The translations under genes and the position numbers were made by a program. The notes under the pieces were generated by a model that did no database searches, was not told the origin of the DNA, and worked only from the letters and a program-made list of their open reading frames with translations. A DNA stretch of 64,000 bases from the NCBI RefSeq assembly GCF_024622195.1, contig NZ_JANKBI010000001.1, forward strand, positions 186,001-250,000, given 5' to 3'. Shown piece by piece: positions 44,278 through 53,328 of the stretch; position 1 is the stretch's first letter; each line of letters opens with the position of its first letter. This DNA is from Murimonas intestini. Lineage in GTDB: Bacteria > Bacillota > Clostridia > Lachnospirales > Lachnospiraceae.

Positions 44278-45315
44278 TTATTTATCTATTTGATTTGGAA
44301 CTTGTCTGAGCAGCTTGTCTAAATCTTCAATCTCTTCCTTTGTCCTGCCAAGCGCCTCCATAAGAAATCCCAAATTAAATTGATCTGCTATCACTTTCCC
44401 AGACTCTTTAAAGATGCCGCTGGAATAAGCGTCAATAGCATTGAGTACGGGAGTAAGCTCCTTGACCTCTGTAACAAACTTCCTGAGATGGCGGATCGAA
44501 CACCTCACTGACAGAACCGGTTCAGCGTCTCCATTTATCTTGGTCTGACAAGCAGGGGCTCCCATTCCTTTCGGAGTAAGCCGTCCGAAGATATCCCAGA
44601 GAAACCCGACGGAATTCGGAACCCACTGAGGGATCCGGCTGCAGCCCTGTCCCAGTCCGATGTCTGACACTTCTCCGGTTGAAAAACCGTGTTCACCAAA
44701 TGGATAGATGTGGCACTCATAGGTGATGGAATATTTATCCAGCGCCGTCATGAAATCCACTGTGTTAGAAATCGGAACCACACTGTCATCTCGGCAAGCT
44801 GTCAAAAAGCAAGGCGGAGTCTCTGCATCGACATGATCTATTGGAGCAGGCGCGATTCCACCCGGCTGACATGCATCCGTAATCTCCTGCTTCAGCGCGG
44901 CGTATCCAAGGATTGCAGCAGCCGGACGATGCTTCGCCATCGTTGCGGCACATGCCGCCAGGTGACCTCCTGCGGAAAATCCGATAACAGCGATCTTGTC
45001 TGTGAGTACGCCCCACTCTTCTGCATGAGTTTCAATATACTCCATCGCCTGCTCATAGTCATCCAGAGGATTCGGCCATGCTCTGTGCTCTCCTACGGAA
45101 TAGCGCAGAACGAACGCATGAAATCCGGCTGCCAGATAGGGATATGCTACGATTTCCGCTTCCCCGTCAGAACACATGGCATAACCGCCGCCCGGAATGA
45201 CCATAACGGCCGGACGTTCTGTAAATCCCCACGCTCCGCCTACTGTCTGTACCATAGCGGAAAGCGTAACATTTCGTTCTTGATTCAGGATGATTTTCTC
45301 AGTATTTATGGTCAT
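44278..45315 (-). CDS. Acetyl-esterase-like alpha/beta hydrolase (BD-FAE/DLH type) with C-terminal extension
   Basis: A 345-residue protein. Motifs: MVIPGGGYAMCSDGEAEIVA, GFSAGGHLAACAA (Ser nucleophile), Asp in CRDDSVVP and His in PFGEHGFSTGE. This is the usual bacterial acetylxylan/feruloyl-esterase-like pattern of about 265 residues. The remaining 80 residues (KGMGAPACQTKINGDAEPVL, YSSGIFKESGKVIADQF, GRTKEEIEDLDKLL) form an extra helical domain. It resembles the small alpha-helical tail of some SGNH/ABH carbohydrate esterases, but I cannot name it. GGAGG precedes the ATG, which overlaps the previous stop by ATGA. Confidence 0.8.
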   Translation of the reverse strand: MTINTEKIILNQERNVTLSAMVQTVGGAWGFTERPAVMVIPGGGYAMCSDGEAEIVAYPYLAAGFHAFVLRYSVGEHRAWPNPLDDYEQAMEYIETHAEEWGVLTDKIAVIGFSAGGHLAACAATMAKHRPAAAILGYAALKQEITDACQPGGIAPAPIDHVDAETPPCFLTACRDDSVVPISNTVDFMTALDKYSITYECHIYPFGEHGFSTGEVSDIGLGQGCSRIPQWVPNSVGFLWDIFGRLTPKGMGAPACQTKINGDAEPVLSVRCSIRHLRKFVTEVKELTPVLNAIDAYSSGIFKESGKVIADQFNLGFLMEALGRTKEEIEDLDKLLRQVPNQIDK

Positions 45316-46223
45316 TTTACTTCCTCCAAAAGTTCACTTTTTAAAACCTTTATAAGCCACTGCTCGCAATCTCTTGCATAAGCGCCTTGTTCCGCATTGA
45401 TACGTCCGTCTGTGGATGGCTCGTAGTCCGGCCGGTTTACTTCTAAAAATCCATGCTCCGCATGTTCGTATTCTCTGAAATATACATTTACTCCATTGTC
45501 AATCAGCCGTTTCGCATAATTAAACGCATGAGGTTTTAAATCATCCCTGCCGCATGCCACGATAACAGCCGGACAAAGTGCTTTTATCTGCTCATCCTCC
45601 GCCGCCATCGGTGAGATATGGCACTCTTCCAGATGTCCTTCCGGTACGACACTGCTGATAACCATGTTCATCCATCCGCAATTTGCCTCAGGACGAAGAT
45701 CGACACAGGGATATACGAGAATCTGTAGTTTCATATCAATCCCGCATTCCTTTAATCGAAGTACTGTCCCTGCCGCGATATTCGCTCCGGCGCTGTGTCC
45801 GCCAATCGCCATTCTGCTGTTGTCAATTCCGTATTCTTTGGCATGTCCGGCAAAATATCTGACACAATCACAGGCTTCCGCCGACATTTCCGGAAGGGGA
45901 ATCACATCTGCCTTATGATAATTGATATTGACAACGACTGCCGGTACACTCTCTGCAAGAAGCTGGCAAAAGCTTTCCATCATCATGGCATCGCCGGCGA
46001 CCCATGCTCCGCCGTGCATATTAAAGAACACCGGCAGCTTTTCTGCGTTCTTTTTCTCAGGTCTGTAGATCAGCACGGGGACATTCTCTTTACTGTCTCC
46101 GCGCGGCACCGAAAACCGCTCCCCCACAGATGTTCTTTCTGCATAACTGGCTCTCATTTTTGCAAGGGAAGCTATCCCCACACCGGTCTTTTTGTCCGCC
46201 ACTTCAATCCTTCCAATTTTCAC
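45312..46223 (-). CDS. Alpha/beta hydrolase (HSL-type esterase)
   Basis: A 303-residue esterase starting at the GTG at 46223 (GGAGG nine bases upstream). The alternative ATG at 46265 has no good site but would couple to the GH3 stop. Motifs of the hormone-sensitive-lipase group: FFNMHGGAWVAGDAMMM, IGGHSAGANIAAG (Ser), and the late Asp and His in CGRDDLKPHAF and YEHAEHGFLEV. The third alpha/beta hydrolase of the operon; the three are only distantly similar, suggesting different ester substituents on the glycan. Cytoplasmic. Confidence 0.8.
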   Translation of the reverse strand: MKIGRIEVADKKTGVGIASLAKMRASYAERTSVGERFSVPRGDSKENVPVLIYRPEKKNAEKLPVFFNMHGGAWVAGDAMMMESFCQLLAESVPAVVVNINYHKADVIPLPEMSAEACDCVRYFAGHAKEYGIDNSRMAIGGHSAGANIAAGTVLRLKECGIDMKLQILVYPCVDLRPEANCGWMNMVISSVVPEGHLEECHISPMAAEDEQIKALCPAVIVACGRDDLKPHAFNYAKRLIDNGVNVYFREYEHAEHGFLEVNRPDYEPSTDGRINAEQGAYARDCEQWLIKVLKSELLEEVK

Positions 46224-46266
46224 TTTCGTATTCCTCCGTCTTATTATATTCGTTGTGCTTTTCATA

Positions 46267-48999
46267 TCATTTCATGTTCTTTTTCATCTCTTTCCATGCA
46301 CTGGATTTAAGCAGATACCGAAGGACGTGCATTGCACATCTCTGCAGATCGCCCAGTGCCAGATGACGTCCCCGGCGTATTCCTTTATAGGAAATTTCCT
46401 TTGATCCGTCCGGATTTTCACGGACAGAGGCGATGCCACTGTCTATGTATTTCTGAACTTCTTCTCCCACTTCTGTTCCTGCCAAAACGGTTGTCCTGCA
46501 TATATCAGCGCCTTCTGCACACGGCAGGAATGAGCCCCATTCTTCGACAATATCCTGCTTAATCCCATCATATGAGATTACTGTCCGCTGCTTTACAGAA
46601 CCATCCGTTTCAAATTCCGGTTCCCATCCTTCCAGTGCCTCTTCGATTGCTTCAACCTGGATTCCTCCCATGATGATGTCATTCCCTGCATGGATATCTG
46701 CCGGTTTGTAGGATTCGGAATGCCAGTCAGTCATAAACATACCCTGAAATCCCCATTCTCCGCGCACAATATCTTCCAGAAGCTCCCGATTTTCCGAAGA
46801 GTGTACTCCATTGACCTTATTATAGGATGTCATGATTGTCCCCGGATTCGCCTCTTTTACCACTATTTCAAATCCTTTCAGATAAATCTCACGAAGCGCC
46901 CGCTCGCTCAGGTTTGAGCTGGAAAATCCACGGTCTGTCTCCTGACTGTTGCATGCGAAATGCTTCAGTGCAACCATACATCCTTCATGACTTTGAACTC
47001 CTTTCGTAAAAGCCGCTGCCATCTTTCCGTTCAAAAACGGATCTTCTGTATAGTACTCAAAACTGCGTCCGCCCATAGGATCTCTGTGGATATTCATGCC
47101 GGGGCCAAGGATAACGGACTGATGATATGCCTCCATCTCTGTTCCGAACCCGTCTCCGGTCTTTTCCATCAGTTCTGTGTTCCATGTCTGTGCAAGGACC
47201 GTTCCCACCGCCCAGGCTGCCGTCGGTTTTCCGATCACGCGCACGCCTGCCGGACCGTCTGCGAGATAGGAATTAGGAATACCGAGCGTCTCCACATACT
47301 GTGCGGTAGTCCTTCCGGAAGAAGGAATCGCTTTTAACGGTTCTGCTTTCTTCTTCATCCGGTTGGGAACAGGATAGGGCGTTTCGTGGGAAACTCCGGT
47401 AACAAGACGAAGGAGTACTCCCTGATCCAGTGAGGCTACAAATTCTTCCATCGTCACCTTTCCTTCCGCCACATCCGGGAAGGTCGCATCCGGAACATTT
47501 CTGACAATTTTAACCTTTTCTTTCGTCTCATACTTTAATCTGTACGGATTTTTCTCCACATACGGCTCATACTCCGCACCTTCCGGAATATAAGTCACGG
47601 TACATTCTGTGCCTGCGGCCGTGTGATCTTCTGCGTGAAATTTTGAAGCGTTGAGCATGAGCACAGGCGCGTCCGTCTGCTCATAGGTGATGGCAGGCGC
47701 TTTATAAAGTTTCAATTCCTTTGGACACCGTACCTTTTTACTCAGCTTTTCAGTAATCACCTCATCGTCAAGCGACAATACTGCCGCAATTTCCGTCTCA
47801 CGGCTGTTCTTTCCTACACGGATCAAATACTGACCTTTCTCCAGAACATAAGATGAACGTTCTGTATCAAAAGAGGCAAGCGATACCGTCGGAAAACTGA
47901 TTTGCACAATTTCTTCCTCTCCCGGATTCAATTTCTTTGTTTTTACGAAGCCCCTCAGCTCCTGATACGGTTTCGGAAGCCGTTCGCTCTGCGGCGCGGA
48001 CACATAGACCTGTACTACTTCTTTTCCTGAACGATTTCCTGTGTTCTTTACACGAACAGCCACTGTAACCTTCTGCTCGTCTGCATTCACATTCTCTGTT
48101 TCCATAGAAAATTCAGTATAGCTTAAACCGTACCCAAAGCACCAATGCGGAGTTACGTTAAAGCTGTCAAAATAGCGGTATCCCACGTAAATATCTTCCA
48201 GATAATCTTCCTCGTCCGTAATTCCGTCACTTGTAGAAAAAATCGCAGAAGCCGGATAGTCTTCGTACCTCCGCGCCCATGTATCTGTCAGGCGACCGGA
48301 CGGATTCGCTTTCCCATACAAAATATCTGACAGAGCCTTCCCTGCCATCATTCCAGGCAGGTTCATCAGAATTACTGCGTCGATACCCGGGATCTCTTCT
48401 ATAAACCGCGGATCCATAACGGAAGTATTAAGAACTACCACGGTGTGTTCAAATCCTTCCGCAATCTTTGACAGATTCTCGTATTCCATATCAGATAAAA
48501 GGAAATCTCCTTTTTCATTCTTCCTGTCATAGCCTTCCCCGGTATTTCTTCGAATTACATATACAGCAGTCTTCGCTGCCTTTGCCTCTACAATTTCTTC
48601 CTCTGTGATCTCCGGCTCATCAATAAGGACCGTAATCCCACACCAGAGTCTCGTAAAGTCATCAATATCCAGTTCGTCATTGGCTTTCTTACTGGCCGCG
48701 GCAAATTTTTGCAGCCATCTTTCGGAGGTCAATTCACATCCGCTCTCTTTAAGTCCCTTTTCCACATTAATTTTATAGGGAGGCTCTGTGGAACCGCTTC
48801 CAATTCCTCCAATAATCGTATCCACGGCGCCTGCTCCAAAAAGCGCCAGCTTTTTGTCAGAGAGCGGGAGTATTCCATCATTTTTTAAAAGAACCATCCC
48901 CTCTTCTGCTCCCTGCATGCAAACCGCCTCTTCATTCTCTCCGGGCAGCGGTCCGATATTTCCCGGCCATCTTTTGATCCATTCATCTACAAAACTCAT
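46267..48999 (-). CDS. Glycoside hydrolase family 3 with swapped domain order
   Basis: A 910-residue GH3 enzyme (beta-glucosidase/xylosidase superfamily). Unlike the usual order, the GH3 C-terminal alpha/beta sandwich comes first (about 25-240: EEGMVLLKNDGILPLSD, NTGEGYDRKNEKGDF). It is followed by a fibronectin-III-like domain (about 310-400), a linker, and then the catalytic barrel (about 510-860: YLADGPAGVRVIGKPTAAWA, PGMNIHRDPMGGRSFEYY, nucleophile Asp in MFMTDWHSESY). Such circular arrangements are known for a subset of bacterial GH3. No signal peptide. Its promoter region (49000-49113) has its own promoter and a putative AraC site, so it may also head a sub-operon. Confidence 0.9.
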   Translation of the reverse strand: MSFVDEWIKRWPGNIGPLPGENEEAVCMQGAEEGMVLLKNDGILPLSDKKLALFGAGAVDTIIGGIGSGSTEPPYKINVEKGLKESGCELTSERWLQKFAAASKKANDELDIDDFTRLWCGITVLIDEPEITEEEIVEAKAAKTAVYVIRRNTGEGYDRKNEKGDFLLSDMEYENLSKIAEGFEHTVVVLNTSVMDPRFIEEIPGIDAVILMNLPGMMAGKALSDILYGKANPSGRLTDTWARRYEDYPASAIFSTSDGITDEEDYLEDIYVGYRYFDSFNVTPHWCFGYGLSYTEFSMETENVNADEQKVTVAVRVKNTGNRSGKEVVQVYVSAPQSERLPKPYQELRGFVKTKKLNPGEEEIVQISFPTVSLASFDTERSSYVLEKGQYLIRVGKNSRETEIAAVLSLDDEVITEKLSKKVRCPKELKLYKAPAITYEQTDAPVLMLNASKFHAEDHTAAGTECTVTYIPEGAEYEPYVEKNPYRLKYETKEKVKIVRNVPDATFPDVAEGKVTMEEFVASLDQGVLLRLVTGVSHETPYPVPNRMKKKAEPLKAIPSSGRTTAQYVETLGIPNSYLADGPAGVRVIGKPTAAWAVGTVLAQTWNTELMEKTGDGFGTEMEAYHQSVILGPGMNIHRDPMGGRSFEYYTEDPFLNGKMAAAFTKGVQSHEGCMVALKHFACNSQETDRGFSSSNLSERALREIYLKGFEIVVKEANPGTIMTSYNKVNGVHSSENRELLEDIVRGEWGFQGMFMTDWHSESYKPADIHAGNDIIMGGIQVEAIEEALEGWEPEFETDGSVKQRTVISYDGIKQDIVEEWGSFLPCAEGADICRTTVLAGTEVGEEVQKYIDSGIASVRENPDGSKEISYKGIRRGRHLALGDLQRCAMHVLRYLLKSSAWKEMKKNMK

Positions 49000-49038
49000 T
49001 TTTTACCTCCAACTCATCTTCCTCTTTTTGTTATATTT

Positions 49039-49115
49039 ACTGTATTACTTTATCGCTTCATCCACAATATCATCCGGCGGTAACTCACTTTTACTTTTGT
49101 ATCATATTTCGATTT
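49039..49115 (-). promoter_or_regulatory. Internal promoter with AraC-type operator motif before GH3
   Basis: Minus strand TTGTGG (49062-49067), 17-bp spacer, TACAGT (49039-49044). The 18 bases 49027-49044 match 53075-53092 at 17 positions. The plus-strand motif CATATTTCGATT starts at 49103, 64 bases from the -10, exactly as at the main promoter. Confidence 0.65.
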
Positions 49116-50220
49116 ATTCGTAGTCCTCAATGCACCACTCATCTTTCCATTCAATCAGCACCTGTCCCTGCGGATGTGTCTTGTCAGGTTCCGTAAATTT
49201 CAGCGGAAGCCATACATAGTCCGCGACAGAAGTATCAACGCCAATTCCGAGAGATTCCCGGAACGGGATTTTTTCTGCAAGCGCCTTTAATTCTTTCTGC
49301 TTTTCAGCATTTGTTGCAGTATCCGGATCAGCGTAAAGCGAACAGGCTCTTTCACAGTCCTTATACAAAACATCCATTCTGTTTGGCAGCCACCGATCCG
49401 CGCACGCTATATAGAGATCTTTTTTCCCCGGAACCTTAAATACCGAAGAAATCTGCGAATGGAATGAAGTCTCACTCGAATCGTCTACATGCGGATTTCC
49501 TAATACCGTATATGGACCATGCCATGAGTCACCGACAGCAATCTCTGACGGATTCGGGTAATACCCGGTCGTTCCGCTGGTGATTATATAATGTCTTCCC
49601 TTCCGGACAAAATGCGCGGTCGCCTCACGGACATAAGGCGGAAGCGGATGCGGAAAGTGAGTACTGTAATAGCCTGTCACATCCGTATAGTCCTCTGTCA
49701 GATCCGCACAGATTGTCTCGCTGTGTACCCGTTCAAAATAGTAATATGCCTTCTCATCCGGCGCCACTGCCAGATCAAAGTCACCCGCGCTCATTCCCAA
49801 CGGCTTTAGACCTTCGCGGACGATTTTATAAGGCCCTAACAAGTGATCTGCCGTCAATACGGTTTCTGTCTGCGGTCCATCTATCGTCATGATTTTCAGC
49901 CAGCAGACATATTTCTTTGTTACTTGATTATAAATAATATGCGGCCGGTCCATACATGCAGTCGGATGCAGGGAAGATCTTTTATCCTCTGTATTTGGCT
50001 CGATGATCACTCCCATATCTTCCCAGTTATACAAATCCGATGAGCGGTAGCATCGGACTCCCCAATGCCAGATAGAATCTTTTCCCGTTGTCTTTTCTTT
50101 GTTTTCACCATACCAATAATAATATCCGTCTTCATATAGCAGAGAACCGCCATGCGCCTGAATCCTCTTCCCTTCTGTATCCAGCCAGACCTGCCCCGGT
50201 CTTATACTATTATATACCAT
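49114..50220 (-). CDS. Glycoside hydrolase family 43-like (five-bladed propeller) enzyme
   Basis: A 368-residue protein. The start at 50220 has AAGGAGG seven bases upstream; the frame opens earlier but inside the GH2 gene. Beta-propeller motifs: DTEGKRIQAHGGSLLYEDGY followed by YYWYGE, the RSSDLYNWE blade signature, DRPHIIYNQVTKKYV, FDLAVAPDEKAYYYF and HYIITSGTTGYYPN. It fits the GH43 subgroup of exo-galactosidase/arabinofuranosidase-type enzymes with the IQAHGG start. No signal peptide. Second gene of the operon, 47 bp after the first GH2 gene's stop. Confidence 0.82.
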   Translation of the reverse strand: MVYNSIRPGQVWLDTEGKRIQAHGGSLLYEDGYYYWYGENKEKTTGKDSIWHWGVRCYRSSDLYNWEDMGVIIEPNTEDKRSSLHPTACMDRPHIIYNQVTKKYVCWLKIMTIDGPQTETVLTADHLLGPYKIVREGLKPLGMSAGDFDLAVAPDEKAYYYFERVHSETICADLTEDYTDVTGYYSTHFPHPLPPYVREATAHFVRKGRHYIITSGTTGYYPNPSEIAVGDSWHGPYTVLGNPHVDDSSETSFHSQISSVFKVPGKKDLYIACADRWLPNRMDVLYKDCERACSLYADPDTATNAEKQKELKALAEKIPFRESLGIGVDTSVADYVWLPLKFTEPDKTHPQGQVLIEWKDEWCIEDYE

Positions 50221-50266
50221 TTTTATATCCTCCTTTTTAATCTGCAAATGAGTAGTAAAGTCTGAT

Positions 50267-52621
50267 TTATATATCTGACATAATTTCCGCTGACACACTT
50301 TCCATTCCTTCCGCAGAAGCCGTCACTTTTATCCTGCCTGCTTCTTTTTCGCTTCTTATAATCGCAATCACACGCCCATGCCAGGAAGTATAAACTCCGT
50401 CTGTAAACTTCTCTTCTGTCTCCGGATTTCCGCTTCCCACTGCCAGAAGTCTTCCCGGTCCCTCAACGGTTACAGAGATTTTCCTGTTTGTCATCATTTT
50501 CAGATTGCCTTTCTCATCCGTGATATACACCGTGACATATGCAAGATCCTCCCCATCAGCGCGAATCACATCGTCCTCTTTGAGAATCGTAAGCCTTGTC
50601 TCTTCACCTGCTGTGACAAGGCTGTCTCTTGCGATTTCTTTTCCATCGCTGTCATAGCATACAGCCTCCAATACACCCGGTCTGTACGCTGTATGAAAAT
50701 CGCATTTATACGCTTCCAGAGGTTTTCTGCCCATAGACTGTCCGTCCTGAAAAAGTTCCACACTGTCTCCTATACTGTATACCTCTATCTCCGCTTCTCT
50801 CCCTTCCTGTCCCGGCCATGTCCAGCAGTTCAGAGAATCTGTCAGACGCCAACGGCCAAGGGTATATTCTTCCCCACTGTGATTCACCGGGCGTACACCG
50901 ATATAAGGCTTGTCATATGCTCCCCACATCACAGCCGAATAGTATGCCTGACTCTCCGGGAATCCGGTCAGGTCAAAAGAGCCGCAGGCCGCAGTCAGGC
51001 AAGGATAATCTTTAGAAAAAGGAGCCTGAGTCGTTCCGTAGACCGGTAGTCCCACACCTGCTTCTCCCAGATAGTCCCATGCAGTCCACATAAAATCTCC
51101 GATCACATAGTCATTCTGCTCTACGGCAGCCCAGTTTGTATCCATTGTTTTCGGAAATGTCTCGGTACTAAGGATGAGACGCTTTGGCGCCAGTTTATGA
51201 GTCCCTTCATAGAGGTTGTGTCCGTAATTGTATCCCGGGATATCTACATAACTGATACATTCTCCGATCAAAGTTTCCAGATTTTCTGGTGTGATAGACG
51301 CCATGATCTTCGGAAGAAGAGTCAGGATGTCGTTCACATCTTCACTTCCTACATTCTTTTCTCCTGCTTTTCTTTTCTCAGCCTGCTTTGCAGCTAATAC
51401 GGACAGCATACTGTTGACGGCGATCGTTGTAGGTCTTGTGGAATCCAACTGATGGAAGGCCTCATTCAGCATTCTGGATATCTCCGCTCCGGAAGGAAGT
51501 CCCGTATCCGTGATTTCATTGCCAATGCAGTACATCACTACGCAAGGATGGTTATAATCTTTTGAGACCAATGCCGTCACATCTTTCTTCCATTCCTTTG
51601 CAAAATACTGTGAGTAATCATAGGGGGACTGAGACAACTCCCATTGGTCAAATGTCTCGTCTAATACATACATTCCCAGCTCATCACAGACGTCCAAAAA
51701 ATTTTTCCCCGCCGGATTGTGAGAATAACGGATGGCGTTAAAGCCTGCTTCCTTTAATTTCTTTACACGCCGGTATTCCGCTTTGTCATAGGCACATGCG
51801 CCAAGGGGTCCATGGTCGTGGTGGACACAGCCGCCTCTTAGCTTGACCGTATTTCCGTTAATCTGAAATCCTTTTTCTGTTCCCCATGTGATCATGCGGA
51901 TTCCAAACCGGGTCTGCGCTTCATCTACTATTCCATCCCCATTTTTCAGGACTGCTTTCAATGTATACAATTCCGGATGTTCCGCATCCCAAAGTTTTCC
52001 GTTCGGAATTTGAACTGTTGAGTACTCTCCAGCAAAAGATGCGGCAATCTTTCCATCTTTGAGTACCTCGCACAGGATTGTCATATCTTCTGTTTTCTCT
52101 GCTTCTATACTGACTTCCACCTCCGCCGGATTTATAGAGACTGTCTTTATTTTGATTCCCTCCGGCTTAATATGATGTTTTTCGCCGGTCCACAGATTCA
52201 CACTGCGGTAGATGCCGCTTCCGGAATACCATCTGGAATTTGGAGTCTCAGAATTATCAACGATCACTTTTAGCTCATTATCTTCTCCTATCTTAAGTCT
52301 GTCTGTCAGATCCACATAGAAATTCGTATAGCCATAAATCCAACCGCCCACTTCTTCCTCATTAAGAAAAACTTTGGAATTCATATATACTCCCTCGAAT
52401 TCTACCGAAACCGACTTTTCCCGAAGAGCTTCGGTCCCAAACAGATTTTTCGTATATATGTATTTCCCGCCCGGATAAAATCCAGTGGCATTCCCATTGG
52501 GAAGATCCGGCACCCTTTCCTCCGTCAGCATAGCATCATGAGGGAGATTGATAAGTTGCTTCTCTGTTTCATGTCCGTCCTTCCAAAACAGCCAGTTGTC
52601 ATTGATTCGTTCTTTTTTCAT
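50267..52621 (-). CDS. Glycoside hydrolase family 2 enzyme, second
   Basis: A 784-residue GH2 enzyme with the same plan as its operon paralogue at 39277. It has a jelly-roll domain (NLPHDAMLTEERVPDLPNGN, PNSRWYSGSGIYRSVNLWTG) and an Ig-like domain. The barrel (LRGGCVHHDHGPLGACAYDK, FNAIRYSHNPAGKNFLDVCD) has acid/base Glu in MYCIGNEITD and nucleophile Glu in LILSTETFPK, and DUF4982/Ig-like C-terminal domains follow (GPGRLLAVGSGNPETEEKF). GGAGAG precedes the ATG. Cytoplasmic. Head of the intact part of the operon behind the promoter at 53087. Confidence 0.9.
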   Translation of the reverse strand: MKKERINDNWLFWKDGHETEKQLINLPHDAMLTEERVPDLPNGNATGFYPGGKYIYTKNLFGTEALREKSVSVEFEGVYMNSKVFLNEEEVGGWIYGYTNFYVDLTDRLKIGEDNELKVIVDNSETPNSRWYSGSGIYRSVNLWTGEKHHIKPEGIKIKTVSINPAEVEVSIEAEKTEDMTILCEVLKDGKIAASFAGEYSTVQIPNGKLWDAEHPELYTLKAVLKNGDGIVDEAQTRFGIRMITWGTEKGFQINGNTVKLRGGCVHHDHGPLGACAYDKAEYRRVKKLKEAGFNAIRYSHNPAGKNFLDVCDELGMYVLDETFDQWELSQSPYDYSQYFAKEWKKDVTALVSKDYNHPCVVMYCIGNEITDTGLPSGAEISRMLNEAFHQLDSTRPTTIAVNSMLSVLAAKQAEKRKAGEKNVGSEDVNDILTLLPKIMASITPENLETLIGECISYVDIPGYNYGHNLYEGTHKLAPKRLILSTETFPKTMDTNWAAVEQNDYVIGDFMWTAWDYLGEAGVGLPVYGTTQAPFSKDYPCLTAACGSFDLTGFPESQAYYSAVMWGAYDKPYIGVRPVNHSGEEYTLGRWRLTDSLNCWTWPGQEGREAEIEVYSIGDSVELFQDGQSMGRKPLEAYKCDFHTAYRPGVLEAVCYDSDGKEIARDSLVTAGEETRLTILKEDDVIRADGEDLAYVTVYITDEKGNLKMMTNRKISVTVEGPGRLLAVGSGNPETEEKFTDGVYTSWHGRVIAIIRSEKEAGRIKVTASAEGMESVSAEIMSDI

Positions 52622-52706
52622 TTCTTTATTAGCTCTCCTTTATGTGAAATATCTCCTGTGATTATCTTTCATTAGTTTCCATCCACACTGTTAAATGATT
52701 GCCCTC

Positions 52707-53009
52707 TTAAAAAGCTGTACAGGCTGGACAAAATATCATAATCCCTACATGTTTTCCCGCCAGAATCCCCTTTTTTACCAGCTCATAATGTGTCGGCGCA
52801 GGAGTCATTATCAAGACCATTTCTATAGACGGATCTTCCAGTATCCCGTCATAAGTACAAGCGTGTATCCCATACTTTGCCGCAGCCTTCTGTGCGCTTT
52901 CAAAATGTGCCGCACAGCATGCCGTAATCTCAAGGTTTGTAAATCTTTTCTGTATATTATTGAAATAGACTTCACTGATCTGTCCACATCCTACCAGAGC
53001 AGCTTTCAT
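52707..53009 (-). pseudogene. Gfo/Idh/MocA oxidoreductase, N-terminal fragment
   Basis: The first 90 residues (MKAALVGCGQISEVYFNNIQ, KYGIHACTYDGILEDPSIEM, PAPTHYELVKKGILAGKHV) are the NAD-binding Rossmann half of a MocA-type sugar dehydrogenase, including GxGxxS-like GCGQIS. After GKHV the expected EKP catalytic motif is replaced by a short random tail and stop. About 250 residues are gone. It is the first gene behind the main operon promoter. The gap 52622-52706 contains only leftovers. Confidence 0.8.
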
Positions 53010-53086
53010 TTTTCTCCTATGTTTTTCCAACCCTTTCCCTCCTTGTATTTTTCTGCCTGTATGATCTTTGCAACTTTGTTATATTT

Positions 53087-53165
53087 ATTGTACCGTCCTG
53101 TGGTTGTATAAACAATGTCAGTAATCGTTCATTATTCTCCCATTTTATAACATATTTCAATCAAA
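53087..53165 (-). promoter_or_regulatory. Main promoter of the glycan operon with AraC-type operator motif
   Basis: Minus strand TTGTTT (53110-53115), 17-bp spacer, TACAAT (53087-53092). The motif CATATTTCAATC starts at 53151 on the plus strand, 64 bases from the -10. The same layout and -10 block recur at 49027-49115. Confidence 0.7.
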
Positions 53166-53212
53166 TTACTTTTTAGCTTTTTAAAATCGGAAGTTCAAGT
53201 CTTAAATCGTGT

Positions 53213-53262
53213 CATATTTTGATTGTTTTCCCCTTGTTATGTATCATAATTCGGTATATAAT
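53213..53262 (+). promoter_or_regulatory. Promoter of the AraC regulator gene with a third operator-like motif
   Basis: TTGTTA (53234-53239), 17-bp spacer, TATAAT (53257-53262) give a plus-strand promoter 66 bp before the start. CATATTTTGATTG at 53213-53225 resembles the other two motifs and lies just before the -35, where a regulator could act on its own gene. A second possible -10 (TATAAT) is at 53298-53303. Confidence 0.55.
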
Positions 53263-53328
53263 ACTTTTATCCTTTCCTAAATGTGTTACATTAGTGATAT
53301 AATCTGATTACAAAGGAGGTACTGACTT

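Noticed and set aside
49045..49065. Catabolite-response (cre) element near the GH3 promoter (TGAAGCGATAA)
   Set aside because: Too many mismatches to the palindromic cre consensus and no second half-site.
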